From: Desulfosporosinus lacus DSM 15449
GTDB lineage: Bacteria > Bacillota > Desulfitobacteriia > Desulfitobacteriales > Desulfitobacteriaceae
Reading direction: 5' to 3'
Length of the DNA stretch: 64,000 nt
Assembly: GCF_900129935.1 (NCBI RefSeq)
Contig: NZ_FQXJ01000015.1
Span: 1 to 64,000 of the forward strand
In this document: one piece after another, positions 43,673-53,357 of the stretch
How the letters are laid out: every line of letters begins with the position of its first letter
How positions within the stretch are numbered: position 1 is the first letter of the stretch
The notes under the pieces: model-generated
The model's database searches: none
What the model was told of the DNA's origin: nothing
What the model saw: the letters and a program-made list of their open reading frames with translations, nothing else
Translations under genes and position numbers: made by a program

Positions 43673-44518
43673 TTAAGCATCGTATTTATAGAAGCCGCGA
43701 CCGGATTTCCGGCCAAGCCAGCCCGCTTTGACATATTTTCGGAGTAATGGGCATGGGCGATATTTATCGCCTAATCCCTCATGAAGGACTTCCATAATCG
43801 ATAGAACCGTGTCCAAGCCGATTAAATCTCCTAACGCTAAGGGACCCATCGGATGATTCATACCTAATTTCATGACGTTATCAATTGCCTCGACAGAGGC
43901 TATTCCTTCATAAAGCGTATAGACAGCTTCGTTAATCATGGGGATTAAGACCCTATTAGCAACAAAACCTGGGGCATCGTTGACTTCCACAGGGGTTTTA
44001 CCCATTTTTAAGCTGAGATCTTCGATTGTTTTATACACTTCATCACTGGTGGCAAGGCCTCGAATAACCTCTACCAACTTCATCACTGGAACGGGATTCA
44101 TGAAGTGCATCCCTATGACTCGATCAGGCCGTTTTGTAAAAGCGGCAATCTCAGTAATTGGTAATGAAGAGGTATTAGTAGAAAGAATTGTATGCTCTGG
44201 GCATATGACATCCAATTGAGAAAAAATCTGGGCCTTTATTCCCATATTCTCTATTGCTGCTTCAATCACTAAGTCAGCTGATACCGCATCTTGCAGAGTA
44301 ATTGATTTAGTAATACGACTTAAAATCAGATCCTTTTCTTCTGCCTTAAGTTTTCCCTTTTCTATACTTCTACTTAGATTCTTATCAATAATTCCGAAAC
44401 CCCTGTTCACAAATTCCTCTTTGATGTCATTTAAAATGACTGAGTAACCTGCTTGGGCAGCAACTTGGGCGATTCCACCACCCATCTGTCCAGCTCCAAT
44501 AACCATAATAGTCTTCAC
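43673..44518 (-). CDS. hbd: 3-hydroxybutyryl-CoA dehydrogenase
   Basis: 281 residues. NAD-binding [20 protein letters not shown], catalytic His in [34 protein letters not shown], and the C-terminal dimer domain [18 protein letters not shown]. It interconverts acetoacetyl-CoA and 3-hydroxybutyryl-CoA. First gene of the operon hbd-crt-acd-thl-CoA transferase. A sigma-54 -24/-12 promoter lies about 70-85 bases upstream. ATG with AGGAGG. Confidence 0.94.
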   Translation of the reverse strand: MKTIMVIGAGQMGGGIAQVAAQAGYSVILNDIKEEFVNRGFGIIDKNLSRSIEKGKLKAEEKDLILSRITKSITLQDAVSADLVIEAAIENMGIKAQIFSQLDVICPEHTILSTNTSSLPITEIAAFTKRPDRVIGMHFMNPVPVMKLVEVIRGLATSDEVYKTIEDLSLKMGKTPVEVNDAPGFVANRVLIPMINEAVYTLYEGIASVEAIDNVMKLGMNHPMGPLALGDLIGLDTVLSIMEVLHEGLGDKYRPCPLLRKYVKAGWLGRKSGRGFYKYDA

Positions 44519-44586
44519 ACTTAATCCTCCTTTTGTTTTAATTACAAGACCTTTTATAGGTGATTAGGAATCTTACTGAATAATCT

Positions 44587-44603
44587 TGCAATTAACATGC
44601 CAA
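44587..44603 (-). promoter_or_regulatory. Sigma-54 (-24/-12) promoter of the hbd operon
   Basis: The minus strand reads TTGGCAT-GTTAA-TTGCA: the GG and GC dinucleotides are at correct spacing and all but one base of the TTGGCAC-N5-TTGCA consensus match. It lies between the activator gene and hbd. Confidence 0.82.
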
Positions 44604-44696
44604 CGAATATTCTGTATCTTTAGATAATTTAATGTCTGCTGATATCAAGCTTCTAAGCATTTAACTCGATTGATACTACAAATCTTTGAAAATCAA

Positions 44697-44804
44697 ATAT
44701 ATGTACACATTAGTATACATATATCAGGCAAAAACTCTACAATCTGTACTACAGCTGATGTTAAACACTGTCTACAAATAGATACACTTATCAAAAAGTA
44801 GACA
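44697..44804. promoter_or_regulatory. Inverted repeats, candidate enhancer sites for the sigma-54 activator
   Basis: ATATATGTA / TACATATAT (44697-44724) and TGTCTAC / GTAGACA (44769-44804), 95-215 bases upstream of the -24/-12 element. That is a usual distance for enhancer binding. No coding sequence lies here. Confidence 0.55.
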
Positions 44805-44831
44805 TACTTTAATTCCCTTTTTACCTATCTA

Positions 44832-46568
44832 TTACAACTTGTGCAATTGATGTTTAATTAGTTTCTTATATAAGCCTGCTCTCGACAAACCCAAGGATTT
44901 TGCGGCCTGAACTTTATTTCCATTGGTATTTTTAAGCGCAATGATAAGAGCATCCTTTTCCACTTCATTAAGAATCGTTTCTAACGACCCTTCAACATAA
45001 GGTCGTATATCATGACTGGCTATTATTTGCAGGTAGCTTGGCAAATGCTTGAGTTCAATTTCAGTACCGTCAACCATGTTAAAGGCCCTTTCAATAATAT
45101 TCTCAAGCTCCCGGATATTACCTGGCCAGCGATGTTTCTTCAGAACGTCTTTTGCCTCATCTGTGATTCCCGTCACCGATTGAGCAAACTGAAGATTAAA
45201 CTTCTTAATAAATGTTTTAATCAGAATTCCCAGGTCATCTATCCTTTCTCGTAAGGGTGGAATCGTCAAGGTTACTACGTTTAAGCGATAATATAAGTCT
45301 TCGCGAAATTGTTTATCCCGAATCATCCCCTCGAGATCACGATTAGTCGCAGCAACCAACCGGAAATCTACTTTATGAGATTTATTACTTCCTAAGCGTT
45401 CCACTTCTCGTTCCTGAATTACCCTTAACAGCTTAGCTTGCATACTCATTTCCATATCCCCAATTTCATCCAGGAAAAGAGTTCCCCCATTAGCCAATTC
45501 AAACTTACCTATCTTTCCCCCTTTCCTTGCACCGGTAAATGCCCCTTCATCGTAACCAAACATTTCAGATTCGAGCAGATTTTCAGGTATGGCTGCACAG
45601 TTCACCTTAATAAAGGGACCTTCACTGCGGGAGCTTTGCGCATGCAATAGCAGAGCGAATAATTCTTTCCCTGTCCCGCTTTCTCCCCTTAGAAGTACCG
45701 TCGATCCAGATTTAGCCACGCGTAAAGTAGTCTGTATCAACGAACTCATAATACGATTTCTCCCATGCAACAACTCGAGAGCTGAAGAATTGTTCTCTGA
45801 CACCGTCCTCTTATAATAGTCAAGTTCAGAACGCAGAGAATCAATCTTTTTGGTTAAAGCATAGAGTTCGTTAACATCTTTAAAAACAACCTTACCTAAA
45901 GCGCCTACGATTTTACCGTCCTGTATAATCGGAACTCTGCTGGCAATTATTTCATGTCCATTTAGATCATGTATGTATCCGTGCACTGGTTGGGCAGTTT
46001 CCAGGACTTCCGTAAATTTTGGATTATCGTAAATTTCTGTAATAGGTCTGCCTACCAGGTCCTCTGGCTTTTGATCAAAAAAACTAGAAAATGCCTGATT
46101 CGTCATAGTGACAATTCCCTTTTTGTTTACCACAATGAGCCCGTCATAGGCTGTGTTCAGAACGACTTCAAGAGTACGTTGAAGTTGCTTGGTTTTCTCA
46201 TGTTCGATTACTAAACTGTCAAGGAAATTCTGCAGAATCGTAATGTCTTGAAATACAGCGACGGCCCCCACAAGTTCTCCATGAACATAGATTGGAGTTC
46301 GATTGCTTAATAAAATCGTATCATTAAGGGATAACCTCTGGGCTAACTCAGCTATACCTGTTTCGAAAACCCGCATTAACCCTGTTTCAGGGAAATGATT
46401 GGTGATAGGGTGCCCAATAATATTGCTGACTGGAATCTTAAGGATATTAAAAACTGCCCGATTAGCGTATATAATCATACCTTGAGGGTCAACGGCAATA
46501 ATTGCATTATTTGTGTTATCTAATATTTCATCAAGGGTAATCGAAAAGTTTTGTCCCTCAAGCAACAT
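44832..46568 (-). CDS. PAS-containing sigma-54-dependent activator (Fis-type HTH), copy 1
   Basis: 578 residues. Two or three PAS-like sensor domains (IDPQGMIIYANRAVFNILKI near 25; VNKKGIVTMTNQAFSSFF near 150). AAA+ domain from about 270: Walker A GESGTGKE, sigma-54 contact loop GAFTGA, Walker B GGTLFLDEIGD, Arg finger region YYRLNVVTLTIPPLRER. Fis-like HTH at the end: KVQAAKSLGLSRAGLYKKL. PAS pockets could sense a metabolite or redox state. Located just upstream of the hbd operon and its -24/-12 promoter, so the likely direct activator. Confidence 0.94.
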   Translation of the reverse strand: MLLEGQNFSITLDEILDNTNNAIIAVDPQGMIIYANRAVFNILKIPVSNIIGHPITNHFPETGLMRVFETGIAELAQRLSLNDTILLSNRTPIYVHGELVGAVAVFQDITILQNFLDSLVIEHEKTKQLQRTLEVVLNTAYDGLIVVNKKGIVTMTNQAFSSFFDQKPEDLVGRPITEIYDNPKFTEVLETAQPVHGYIHDLNGHEIIASRVPIIQDGKIVGALGKVVFKDVNELYALTKKIDSLRSELDYYKRTVSENNSSALELLHGRNRIMSSLIQTTLRVAKSGSTVLLRGESGTGKELFALLLHAQSSRSEGPFIKVNCAAIPENLLESEMFGYDEGAFTGARKGGKIGKFELANGGTLFLDEIGDMEMSMQAKLLRVIQEREVERLGSNKSHKVDFRLVAATNRDLEGMIRDKQFREDLYYRLNVVTLTIPPLRERIDDLGILIKTFIKKFNLQFAQSVTGITDEAKDVLKKHRWPGNIRELENIIERAFNMVDGTEIELKHLPSYLQIIASHDIRPYVEGSLETILNEVEKDALIIALKNTNGNKVQAAKSLGLSRAGLYKKLIKHQLHKL

Positions 46569-46661
46569 TGGTCAAACCTCCTGCAATCTGATATTATCAA
46601 ATAATTCGCCCAAAAAGAGAAAATTCCTTTATTGACCCTTAGTTAAACATTAGCGCTACTT

Positions 46662-46698
46662 CACAAAGCACCTCTCCGAATCGAAGAAGTGCTTTGTG
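46662..46698 (-). terminator. Terminator-like hairpin after the second acyl-CoA dehydrogenase
   Basis: CACAAAGCA / TGCTTTGTG, with further imperfect pairing in the loop; poor U-run. It lies 36 bases past the stop, at the end of operon two. Confidence 0.6.
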
Positions 46699-46733
46699 TT
46701 ATGAGCTTTTTCTCATGCAGTCGGTCCGATTCT

Positions 46734-47873
46734 CTAAGCTCTCATGTGTTTCGCAATCACAATTCTCTGAATCTGATTTGTTCCTTCATAAATTTGTGTG
46801 ATCTTTGCATCTCGCATATAGCGCTCAACTTTATACTCTTTGCAATAACCATACCCCCCAAAAATCTGCACCGCATCTGCCGTCACCTTAACTGCGGTAT
46901 CGCTCGCGAACATCTTGGCCATCGAGGCCTGTTTACTGTAAGGCAGTCCGGCCATCCTCAGCGAGGCCGCTTGGTAAATCAGCAATTTCGACGCTTCGAT
47001 TTGAGTTGCCATATCTGCTAACATGAATTGAATTCCTTGGAAATTACCGATGGTTTGTTTAAACTGTACACGTTCTTGGGAATAAGCTAATGCCGCCTCC
47101 AGCGCCGCTTCTGCTATCCCCAAGGCTTGTGCGCCAATCCCAATCCGTCCGCCGTCCAGCAGGGACATCGCGACTTTAAAGCCTTGCCCTTCAGAGCCCA
47201 AAAGGTTTTCTGCCGGAACTATGGCATCTTCAAAAATTAATTCACAGGTTGCGGATCCATTCAGGCCCATCTTTTCTTCTTTTTTCCCGATTTTAAATCC
47301 AGGTGTATCCTTATCGACCAGAAAAGAAGTCACCCCATGCGGCCCCTTCCCTCGATCTGTAGAAGCCATGACTAAATAGACGTCCGCATAACCCGCATTG
47401 GTGATAAAACGCTTTGATCCATTGAGGATGTAGTGGTCTCCTTTACGTATCGCAGTCGTTTGCAGGCTAGATGCGTCTGAACCGGCATTCGCTTCTGTCA
47501 AAGCGAAAGCTCCAATAAATTTACCACTTGCCAGATTAGGAAGATATTTCCTCTTCTGCTCTTCAGTTCCAAAATAAAGAATTGGAAAAGTTCCCACAGA
47601 CGTATGCACTGCTAAGATAACGGCTGTAGAAGCACATCCTTTGGCGATTTCTTCAATAGCCAAGATATAAGATAAGAAGTCCGAACCTGAGCCACCGTAT
47701 TCTTCCGGGATAGGTATCCCCATTAATCCAAGCTCACCCATTTTACGAATGGTTTTTAAAGGGTATTCATGGGTTTCATCAGTGATCATTGCTAAGGGAA
47801 CGATTTCCTCTTGGACGAAATCCCGCACCATCTTCTGCATCATTAATTGATCATCATTAAATTGAAAATCCAC
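46734..47873 (-). CDS. Short-chain acyl-CoA dehydrogenase, copy 2
   Basis: 379 residues, same architecture as copy 1. FIGAFALTEANAGSDASSLQ, RFITNAGYADVYLVM, GRIGIGAQALGIAEAALEAA, catalytic Glu in KITQIYEGTNQIQRIVI. It differs from copy 1 throughout (e.g. GIPIPEEYGG versus [10 protein letters not shown]), so an old paralogue that may prefer another short acyl-CoA. Last gene of operon two, 39 bases after thiolase 2. Confidence 0.92.
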   Translation of the reverse strand: MDFQFNDDQLMMQKMVRDFVQEEIVPLAMITDETHEYPLKTIRKMGELGLMGIPIPEEYGGSGSDFLSYILAIEEIAKGCASTAVILAVHTSVGTFPILYFGTEEQKRKYLPNLASGKFIGAFALTEANAGSDASSLQTTAIRKGDHYILNGSKRFITNAGYADVYLVMASTDRGKGPHGVTSFLVDKDTPGFKIGKKEEKMGLNGSATCELIFEDAIVPAENLLGSEGQGFKVAMSLLDGGRIGIGAQALGIAEAALEAALAYSQERVQFKQTIGNFQGIQFMLADMATQIEASKLLIYQAASLRMAGLPYSKQASMAKMFASDTAVKVTADAVQIFGGYGYCKEYKVERYMRDAKITQIYEGTNQIQRIVIAKHMRA

Positions 47874-47912
47874 TCTTTCCGCCCACTTTCGATTCGCAAT
47901 TCTACTCTGTCC

Positions 47913-49100
47913 TTACTCTCCGTACACTTCCAGCATGATTGCATCCCCTTGCGCTGCCCCGCTGCAAATCGCGGCAATCCCAATTCCGCCCCCACGACGG
48001 CGCAATTCATAAATTAAGGTCATAATGACTCTTGCTCCACTGGCCCCAATGGGATGCCCTAAGGCAATAGCCCCTCCATTGACATTGACAATCGCTGGAT
48101 CCCACTTAGCTATCTTTTGACTTGTGAGGGCAACTGCCGCAAAAGCTTCATTAGCTTCAATTAAGTTTATATCTTGAATGTTCATTCCCTTTTGTTTGAG
48201 GAGTTTATTGATGGCCAGTCCTGGGGTTGTGGCAATATAGGCCGGTTCTTGTGCTACACTGGCATGCCCAAGGATTGTTGCCAGAGGCTTTTTACCCATT
48301 TCACGCGCCTTTTCCTCACTCATTAAGACCATTGCACCGGCACCATCATTCACTCCAGGGGCATTCCCTGCTGTAACAGTTCCATCTTTTACAAAAATAG
48401 GTGGTAGGGCTGCAAGCTTTGCCAGAGTGGCATCTCGTCGAGGTCCTTCATCCTTCGCAAAGCAAAGTGCCTCCCCTTTTCGTTGCGGGATATCCACTGG
48501 AGCAATCTCATCCACAAACTTTCCCTCTTCGATAGCCTTAGAGGCCAATTGTTGGGACCTCAGAGCAAATTCATCCTGTTCTTCACGTGAAATTCCATAT
48601 TCTCTGGCTACTGTAGAGCCGTGAATTGCCATATGAACATTGTGAAAAGCACACCACAATCCATCGTTTACCATTAAATCTATCAGGCTGTCATTCCCCA
48701 TACGATAGCCAAAGCGTCCCTTTTTCAAAGCAAATGGTGCATTAGACATACTTTCCATTCCACCGGCAATAATAACCTCCGCATCTCCTGCGCGTATGAT
48801 GGTCTCACCCAAGGTCACAGCTCGCATTCCGGAAGCACATACTTTGTTGATCGTCTCTGAGGTTACTTCCAATGGGAGTCCGGCTTTGATACTCGCTTGC
48901 CGCGAGGGAATCTGTCCTGCTCCACCCTGGATAACCATCCCCATAAGAACATTATCTATCATGTCTCCCTGAAGATCCGCGCGTTTAAGCGCTTCTCGAA
49001 TGACATGTGCTCCAAGATCTACCGCCGAAATATCCTTCAAACTTCCGCCCATTGTACCGAAAGGGGTTCTTGCTGCACTTACAATTACTGCTCTAGACAT
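47913..49100 (-). CDS. Acetyl-CoA acetyltransferase (thiolase), copy 2
   Basis: 395 residues with Cys in [14 protein letters not shown], His in [13 protein letters not shown] and Cys in [14 protein letters not shown]. The CASG and CSGAAQG variants distinguish it from copy 1 and suggest another chain length or direction. ATG with GGAGAGAGA upstream. Between CoA-transferase 2 and acyl-CoA dehydrogenase 2 in the same operon. Confidence 0.92.
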   Translation of the reverse strand: MSRAVIVSAARTPFGTMGGSLKDISAVDLGAHVIREALKRADLQGDMIDNVLMGMVIQGGAGQIPSRQASIKAGLPLEVTSETINKVCASGMRAVTLGETIIRAGDAEVIIAGGMESMSNAPFALKKGRFGYRMGNDSLIDLMVNDGLWCAFHNVHMAIHGSTVAREYGISREEQDEFALRSQQLASKAIEEGKFVDEIAPVDIPQRKGEALCFAKDEGPRRDATLAKLAALPPIFVKDGTVTAGNAPGVNDGAGAMVLMSEEKAREMGKKPLATILGHASVAQEPAYIATTPGLAINKLLKQKGMNIQDINLIEANEAFAAVALTSQKIAKWDPAIVNVNGGAIALGHPIGASGARVIMTLIYELRRRGGGIGIAAICSGAAQGDAIMLEVYGE

Positions 49101-49205
49101 TTAATCTCTCTCCTTACTCATATTGCCGCGTTCCTCTCTACAAAAAATATTATCTCATATTTCGGAATATTTTCCACAATCTATTTTCATCCATCTCATT
49201 AAGTT

Positions 49206-50504
49206 TTAAAGTAAATTCATTTTCTTTGCTGCTTCCGTAAGTTCTTCACGAAAACTTGGGTGGGCAATAGCAATTAGCGCTTTAGCTCTTTGCTTAGCAG
49301 ATTTCCCTCTTAACTGTGCCACACCATATTCCGTAACAACATAGTTTACATCATTTTTCGAGGTAGTTATTGCTGAACCTTGGGTTAAGGTCGGAGTAAT
49401 CCGAGATATTTTCCCATCCTTCGCAGTTGCAGGAAGAACAATAAATGATTTTCCGCCCTTGGAACGATTTGCCGCCCGCACAAAATCTGATTGCCCTCCG
49501 GTTCCGCTGTAAGGGGTACTGCCCATGCTCTCAGAACAACATTGACCCAAGAAATCCACTTGCACGGAAGCATTAATTGTGACTAAATTATCATTCAGCC
49601 CAGCAAGACATGGATCATTTGTAAAGTCGACCGGATGCATCTCCAACTGAGGATTGCGGTTCATGAAATTGTAGAGACGTTTTGAACCTAAGGCAAAAGT
49701 TGCAATAACTTTACCGGGTAAATAATTCTTACTTCGATTCGTTACTGCGCCGCTTTCAATCAGAGTTAAGATTCCATCTCCAAACATTTCCGTATGAATG
49801 CCTAAGTCATGTTTATGGGTAAGTTGCATCACGACAGCGTCAGGGATTGCCCCGAAACCGATCTGAATTGTAGAACCATTATCGATTAAATCTGCGACAT
49901 ATTTACCAATCGCTTCCTGAACCGGACCAATAACAGGCAGTCCGACTTCTGTAAGCGGGGTTTGATCTTCCACAACGGCTGAAACCTGAGAAATGTGGAC
50001 TAAACAATTTCCATTAGCGTAGGGAACATTAGGATTCACTTCCAGAACAACAGTACGTGCTTTTTGAATTGCAGCCATTGTATAATCTGTAGCTAAACTA
50101 ATGGAAAAATACCCATGTTCATCCATTGGCGAGGCAAGAGTAAAGACAGTATCAACCGGAAGAAGTCCATCTTGAAACATTCTGGGCATTTCACTAAAAT
50201 AACTTGGGATGTAATCAATCCATCCTTGCTGGCCTCCTGCTCGCGTTGCGCCTCCTAAAAAATATGCCACGTGGCGAACATGTTCGACTGTTTCAGGATC
50301 AATATATCCGAACTTTCTCAAGGGAAGAATCTGAAATACCTTAACATCATGATACTCCCGACGATGCTCGGATAAAGCTGTCAAAAGTGCTGGTGGTTCA
50401 CCCACTCCTGTTGGTACCACAAGACAGTCCCCATTCTGAACCAGTTTGATCCCCTCTTCAACCGTACGAAGCTTATCTTGGTAAATTTCTTTAATCTTTG
50501 ACAT
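49206..50504 (-). CDS. Acetyl-CoA hydrolase/transferase family CoA-transferase, copy 2
   Basis: 432 residues. TIQIGFGAIPDAVVMQL and the catalytic Glu in GIHTEMFGDG; FALGSKRLYNFM; GGQSDFVRAANRSKGGKSFI; YVVTEYGVAQLRGKS. Closer to the general 4-hydroxybutyrate CoA-transferase group than copies 1 and 3. ATG with GGGGTGAG upstream. Second gene of operon two, after the membrane protein. Confidence 0.9.
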   Translation of the reverse strand: MSKIKEIYQDKLRTVEEGIKLVQNGDCLVVPTGVGEPPALLTALSEHRREYHDVKVFQILPLRKFGYIDPETVEHVRHVAYFLGGATRAGGQQGWIDYIPSYFSEMPRMFQDGLLPVDTVFTLASPMDEHGYFSISLATDYTMAAIQKARTVVLEVNPNVPYANGNCLVHISQVSAVVEDQTPLTEVGLPVIGPVQEAIGKYVADLIDNGSTIQIGFGAIPDAVVMQLTHKHDLGIHTEMFGDGILTLIESGAVTNRSKNYLPGKVIATFALGSKRLYNFMNRNPQLEMHPVDFTNDPCLAGLNDNLVTINASVQVDFLGQCCSESMGSTPYSGTGGQSDFVRAANRSKGGKSFIVLPATAKDGKISRITPTLTQGSAITTSKNDVNYVVTEYGVAQLRGKSAKQRAKALIAIAHPSFREELTEAAKKMNLL

Positions 50505-50680
50505 CTTCTCACCCCACGTATTTTTTCCAAATCTATATCCTTGACCCTCACTTCTTGTAATCGGGCCCGTTTCTACTTCGCTTTGGGGGAGACTCCGACT
50601 TCGCCACCAGTGTATTTTGGGATAGGCGGCTCAGCGAAGCCAACCCTTCAGCGATAGTATTCGTTAGTGTTTGTGCTTCA

Positions 50681-51916
50681 TCAATGAGAGCTTGACGTAG
50701 TTTTTGATTCCACTACATCCACATGCTCTGCAGTCGACTTGTAAAAGGGAACTTTCGACATGAACCAATCGTTAAAGAGAAGGGGGATAATCGCCCAGAA
50801 AAGCCACACCAGCGGTTTGTTGGCATGATTAGAATACTCAGGCTTCAGTCCTAATAAGGGTAAACATACAGAGTAATAGATGAAAAACTGGGCCACAGCA
50901 AGTACACCAACGATCCCTGTCCGAACAAACCACCCCACAACGCTTCCCCATTTTTGAGGCCAATTGTCAAAGTAATGGTTCCAGATTAAAAATGGGAACA
51001 AGGTAAACCCGGCAAGTGTGGCAGTATTATAATAGCGCCACGCCAAGGACGCTGGCCCGTCAGCAGCTTTCGGATCCACTGCACCCCATACAGCGCCCAT
51101 TCCAAACATCAAAATCTTGACTGTCACATAGGCCATGACAATGATAGAAATAATGGCAACCAGCCCGCTCCAGGGTTGCTTTTTAACCAGGTGGAAAGGC
51201 TTCCCGGACCATACATTTGCTGTCATGAAAAGGTAAACAACCATCCATTCCCAGATTCCGACCACGTAATTTAAGTGAGGAACACCATCAAGTATTCCCC
51301 ACCAAGGAGCAGCGGCCGCTAAAGGTTGTTTTAAAACCACACTTACGTAGAAGGGGAAGATTAGTGCACCATAAGCCAAAAGCGTAATGACCGTAGTTAA
51401 TGACCACTCTGCCAAACCTAAGGCAGGCTGGGTCAGTTTTCCGCCCCAAGGCCATTTTTTAAAGAGAATTGACCAAAACGTATAGGTGACAAAGCCCATT
51501 AGGACAAACATTGTAATGGCTCCTCCAACATATTCTCTGGCATGTTCAATAGTTATTCCTTGTGCCACTAAGGCTTCAACACTCCAAAGTGGAAGAATGA
51601 GCTTTCCAAGAAAACTTTGAAATACACCATAAATGATGACATAGGTTCCTATTATATTAACCCCAATCATCACAATTCCTCGTGTCACTGGTTTAAGCTT
51701 CTCAAAAGGCCAATTTCCAAAAACAATATGCTGCCAAGCACCAAACAAGATCATCCAGGCTAAAAACTCAAGCATAGGGTGTTCATAGTTCTTAAAAATT
51801 CCATGGGGGGATGATAAAATAAACCAAGTTATCAGTGCGATGAGTAAAAAAGAAGCCGTTGAAATAATACCGGTTAAGGGCTGACCCCAGCGAGCTTTCA
51901 ATTGGTGATCCGACAT
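50681..51916 (-). CDS. Multi-pass membrane protein, putative transporter in acyl-CoA operon
   Basis: About 411 residues with ten or eleven hydrophobic helices: LTGIISTASFLLIALITWFI, GIVMIGVNIIGTYVIIYGVF, ITMFVLMGFVTYTFWSILF and so on. Many Trp residues and an internal repeat-like spacing (FEKLKP...W / WPWGGKL). No family recognised with confidence; no nucleotide-binding or catalytic motif. The start at 51916 follows AGAGGAGG. First gene of operon two behind a sigma-54 promoter, so a carboxylate or fatty acid uptake role is plausible, by context only. Confidence 0.7.
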   Translation of the reverse strand: MSDHQLKARWGQPLTGIISTASFLLIALITWFILSSPHGIFKNYEHPMLEFLAWMILFGAWQHIVFGNWPFEKLKPVTRGIVMIGVNIIGTYVIIYGVFQSFLGKLILPLWSVEALVAQGITIEHAREYVGGAITMFVLMGFVTYTFWSILFKKWPWGGKLTQPALGLAEWSLTTVITLLAYGALIFPFYVSVVLKQPLAAAAPWWGILDGVPHLNYVVGIWEWMVVYLFMTANVWSGKPFHLVKKQPWSGLVAIISIIVMAYVTVKILMFGMGAVWGAVDPKAADGPASLAWRYYNTATLAGFTLFPFLIWNHYFDNWPQKWGSVVGWFVRTGIVGVLAVAQFFIYYSVCLPLLGLKPEYSNHANKPLVWLFWAIIPLLFNDWFMSKVPFYKSTAEHVDVVESKTTSSSH

Positions 51917-52057
51917 TAATATACCTCCTCTAAACATTTCGTTCCCAGGGCTTAATCCTTGAACTTAACCATGCCATTATTGATTTTCTTTAGGCATCCC
52001 TCCCTTTGTTTTGTTTAGGGTGATTTCTGGTAAAATATCAGAATATACTTAATTATC

Positions 52058-52073
52058 TGCAATATTTGTGCCA
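52058..52073 (-). promoter_or_regulatory. Sigma-54 (-24/-12) promoter of operon two
   Basis: The minus strand reads TGGCAC-AAATA-TTGCA, a perfect match to the core consensus. It lies about 140 bases before the membrane protein start. Confidence 0.9.
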
Positions 52074-52252
52074 TACTAAATATTCTGAATTTTATTTCGG
52101 CCCTTCGCCTTCCTATCAAGGATTTCTAGAGTTTTTGCACAGGCAAATTACAAAAAACTCTGATCAGATACATGTGCACACTTGTTTACACTTTATGGCG
52201 TAAGGTCTTATGGTTGCTTCCATTTCCTGGCCTTGCATCGATGACTACTTTT

Positions 52253-52284
52253 TGATACATGTATTGAATTTTAAACATGTATCA
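52253..52284. promoter_or_regulatory. Inverted repeat, candidate activator site for operon two
   Basis: TGATACATGT and ACATGTATCA, 10-bp perfect arms with a 12-base spacer, 180-210 bases upstream of the -24/-12 element. Confidence 0.6.
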
Positions 52285-52465
52285 ATCTTACTAACTAGCC
52301 AATTTTACTTTTCATTCTTTGTCCATCACAAATACCAATTTATAACAGGCATCTACCAAGTGCGAGTCTATCACGTACGATAAAATTCTAACAAGAGGGT
52401 TCAATTGTAAGAAGAAGTGAAGAGTATGCTTATAAATAAAACATTCAAGTTCAAAGTTAGTCTAC

Positions 52466-53230
52466 CTAAAACTTGGGCTTGCGTTTTTCCACAAAAGCGG
52501 TCATACCCTCCCGTTGCTCAGGAGAAGCAAAACATAATCCGAATAAAGCTGCCTCCAGCTGTAATCCTTTATTAAGAGAGCCTTGTAATCCGTGTTCAAT
52601 TGCTTCTTTAGCCAATCGAATTCCATTGGGCGATCCACTTATTATACTCTGGGCTAGAGCGTCTACTCGCTCGATAAGTTTGTCGTGGGAAACAACTTCA
52701 TTTACGAGCCCCATCGCTAACGCTTGTAGAGCACTAAATTGATCACCTGTAAAAATCATCTGTTTTGCATAGCCCGGACCGATTAAACGTGTCAAGCGTT
52801 GTGTACCGCCGAACCCTGGGATAATACCTAACTTCACCTCAGGTTGAGCAAAACAAGCTTTTTCACTTGCAATTCTTAGATCACAAGATATTGCGAGTTC
52901 CGTACCACCACCCAAGGCGTACCCTTGAATTACCGCAATTGTAGGACACCTCAACTCCGAAATAGCCATAAAAACGCTTTGTCCGAATTTACCCCATTTT
53001 TCACCTTCGAGAGGGGTCATAGAAGACATATAGTTTATATCTGCGCCGGCAACAAAGCTCTTCACACCGCCACCCATAAAAATAGCAACCCTTACATTTT
53101 CATTATTTTGAATACTATCAACAGCCTGCTTCATTTGAACTAAAACGCTTTCATTCATAGCATTAAGAGCTTCAGGTCGATCAATTACAACCCTTGCTAT
53201 ATGTTGATCAATCGTAAGAGTAACACCCAT
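52466..53230 (-). CDS. Enoyl-CoA hydratase/isomerase (crotonase), copy 2
   Basis: 254 residues. GADINYM, VIQGYALGGGTELAISCD, FAQPEVKLGIIPGFGGTQRL with the second Glu, and C-terminal FVEKRKPKF. A full hydratase active site. It differs clearly from copy 1 (e.g. GGTEL versus GGCEL). ATG with AAGGGG upstream. Downstream of CoA-transferase 3 by 128 bases; it could be the same transcript. Confidence 0.9.
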   Translation of the reverse strand: MGVTLTIDQHIARVVIDRPEALNAMNESVLVQMKQAVDSIQNNENVRVAIFMGGGVKSFVAGADINYMSSMTPLEGEKWGKFGQSVFMAISELRCPTIAVIQGYALGGGTELAISCDLRIASEKACFAQPEVKLGIIPGFGGTQRLTRLIGPGYAKQMIFTGDQFSALQALAMGLVNEVVSHDKLIERVDALAQSIISGSPNGIRLAKEAIEHGLQGSLNKGLQLEAALFGLCFASPEQREGMTAFVEKRKPKF

Positions 53231-53357
53231 AACCCAACCCCTTATCTTAATATAATTTTAATCATTTACTCTTTACGCTAATTGAAAATTCCTTGTCTCT
53301 CTTATTTTTTATCTCACTAAAGTAGATGAGTAATCTATTAGAGTTAAACGCCTTAAC

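Larger units (their letters stand above)
51937..52465. other. Long regulatory region upstream of operon two
   Basis: No gene. It contains the -24/-12 promoter (52058-52073), a TGATACATGT / ACATGTATCA inverted repeat (52253-52284) and a further GATACATGTG half-site near 52156-52166. All are at enhancer distances. Confidence 0.6.
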
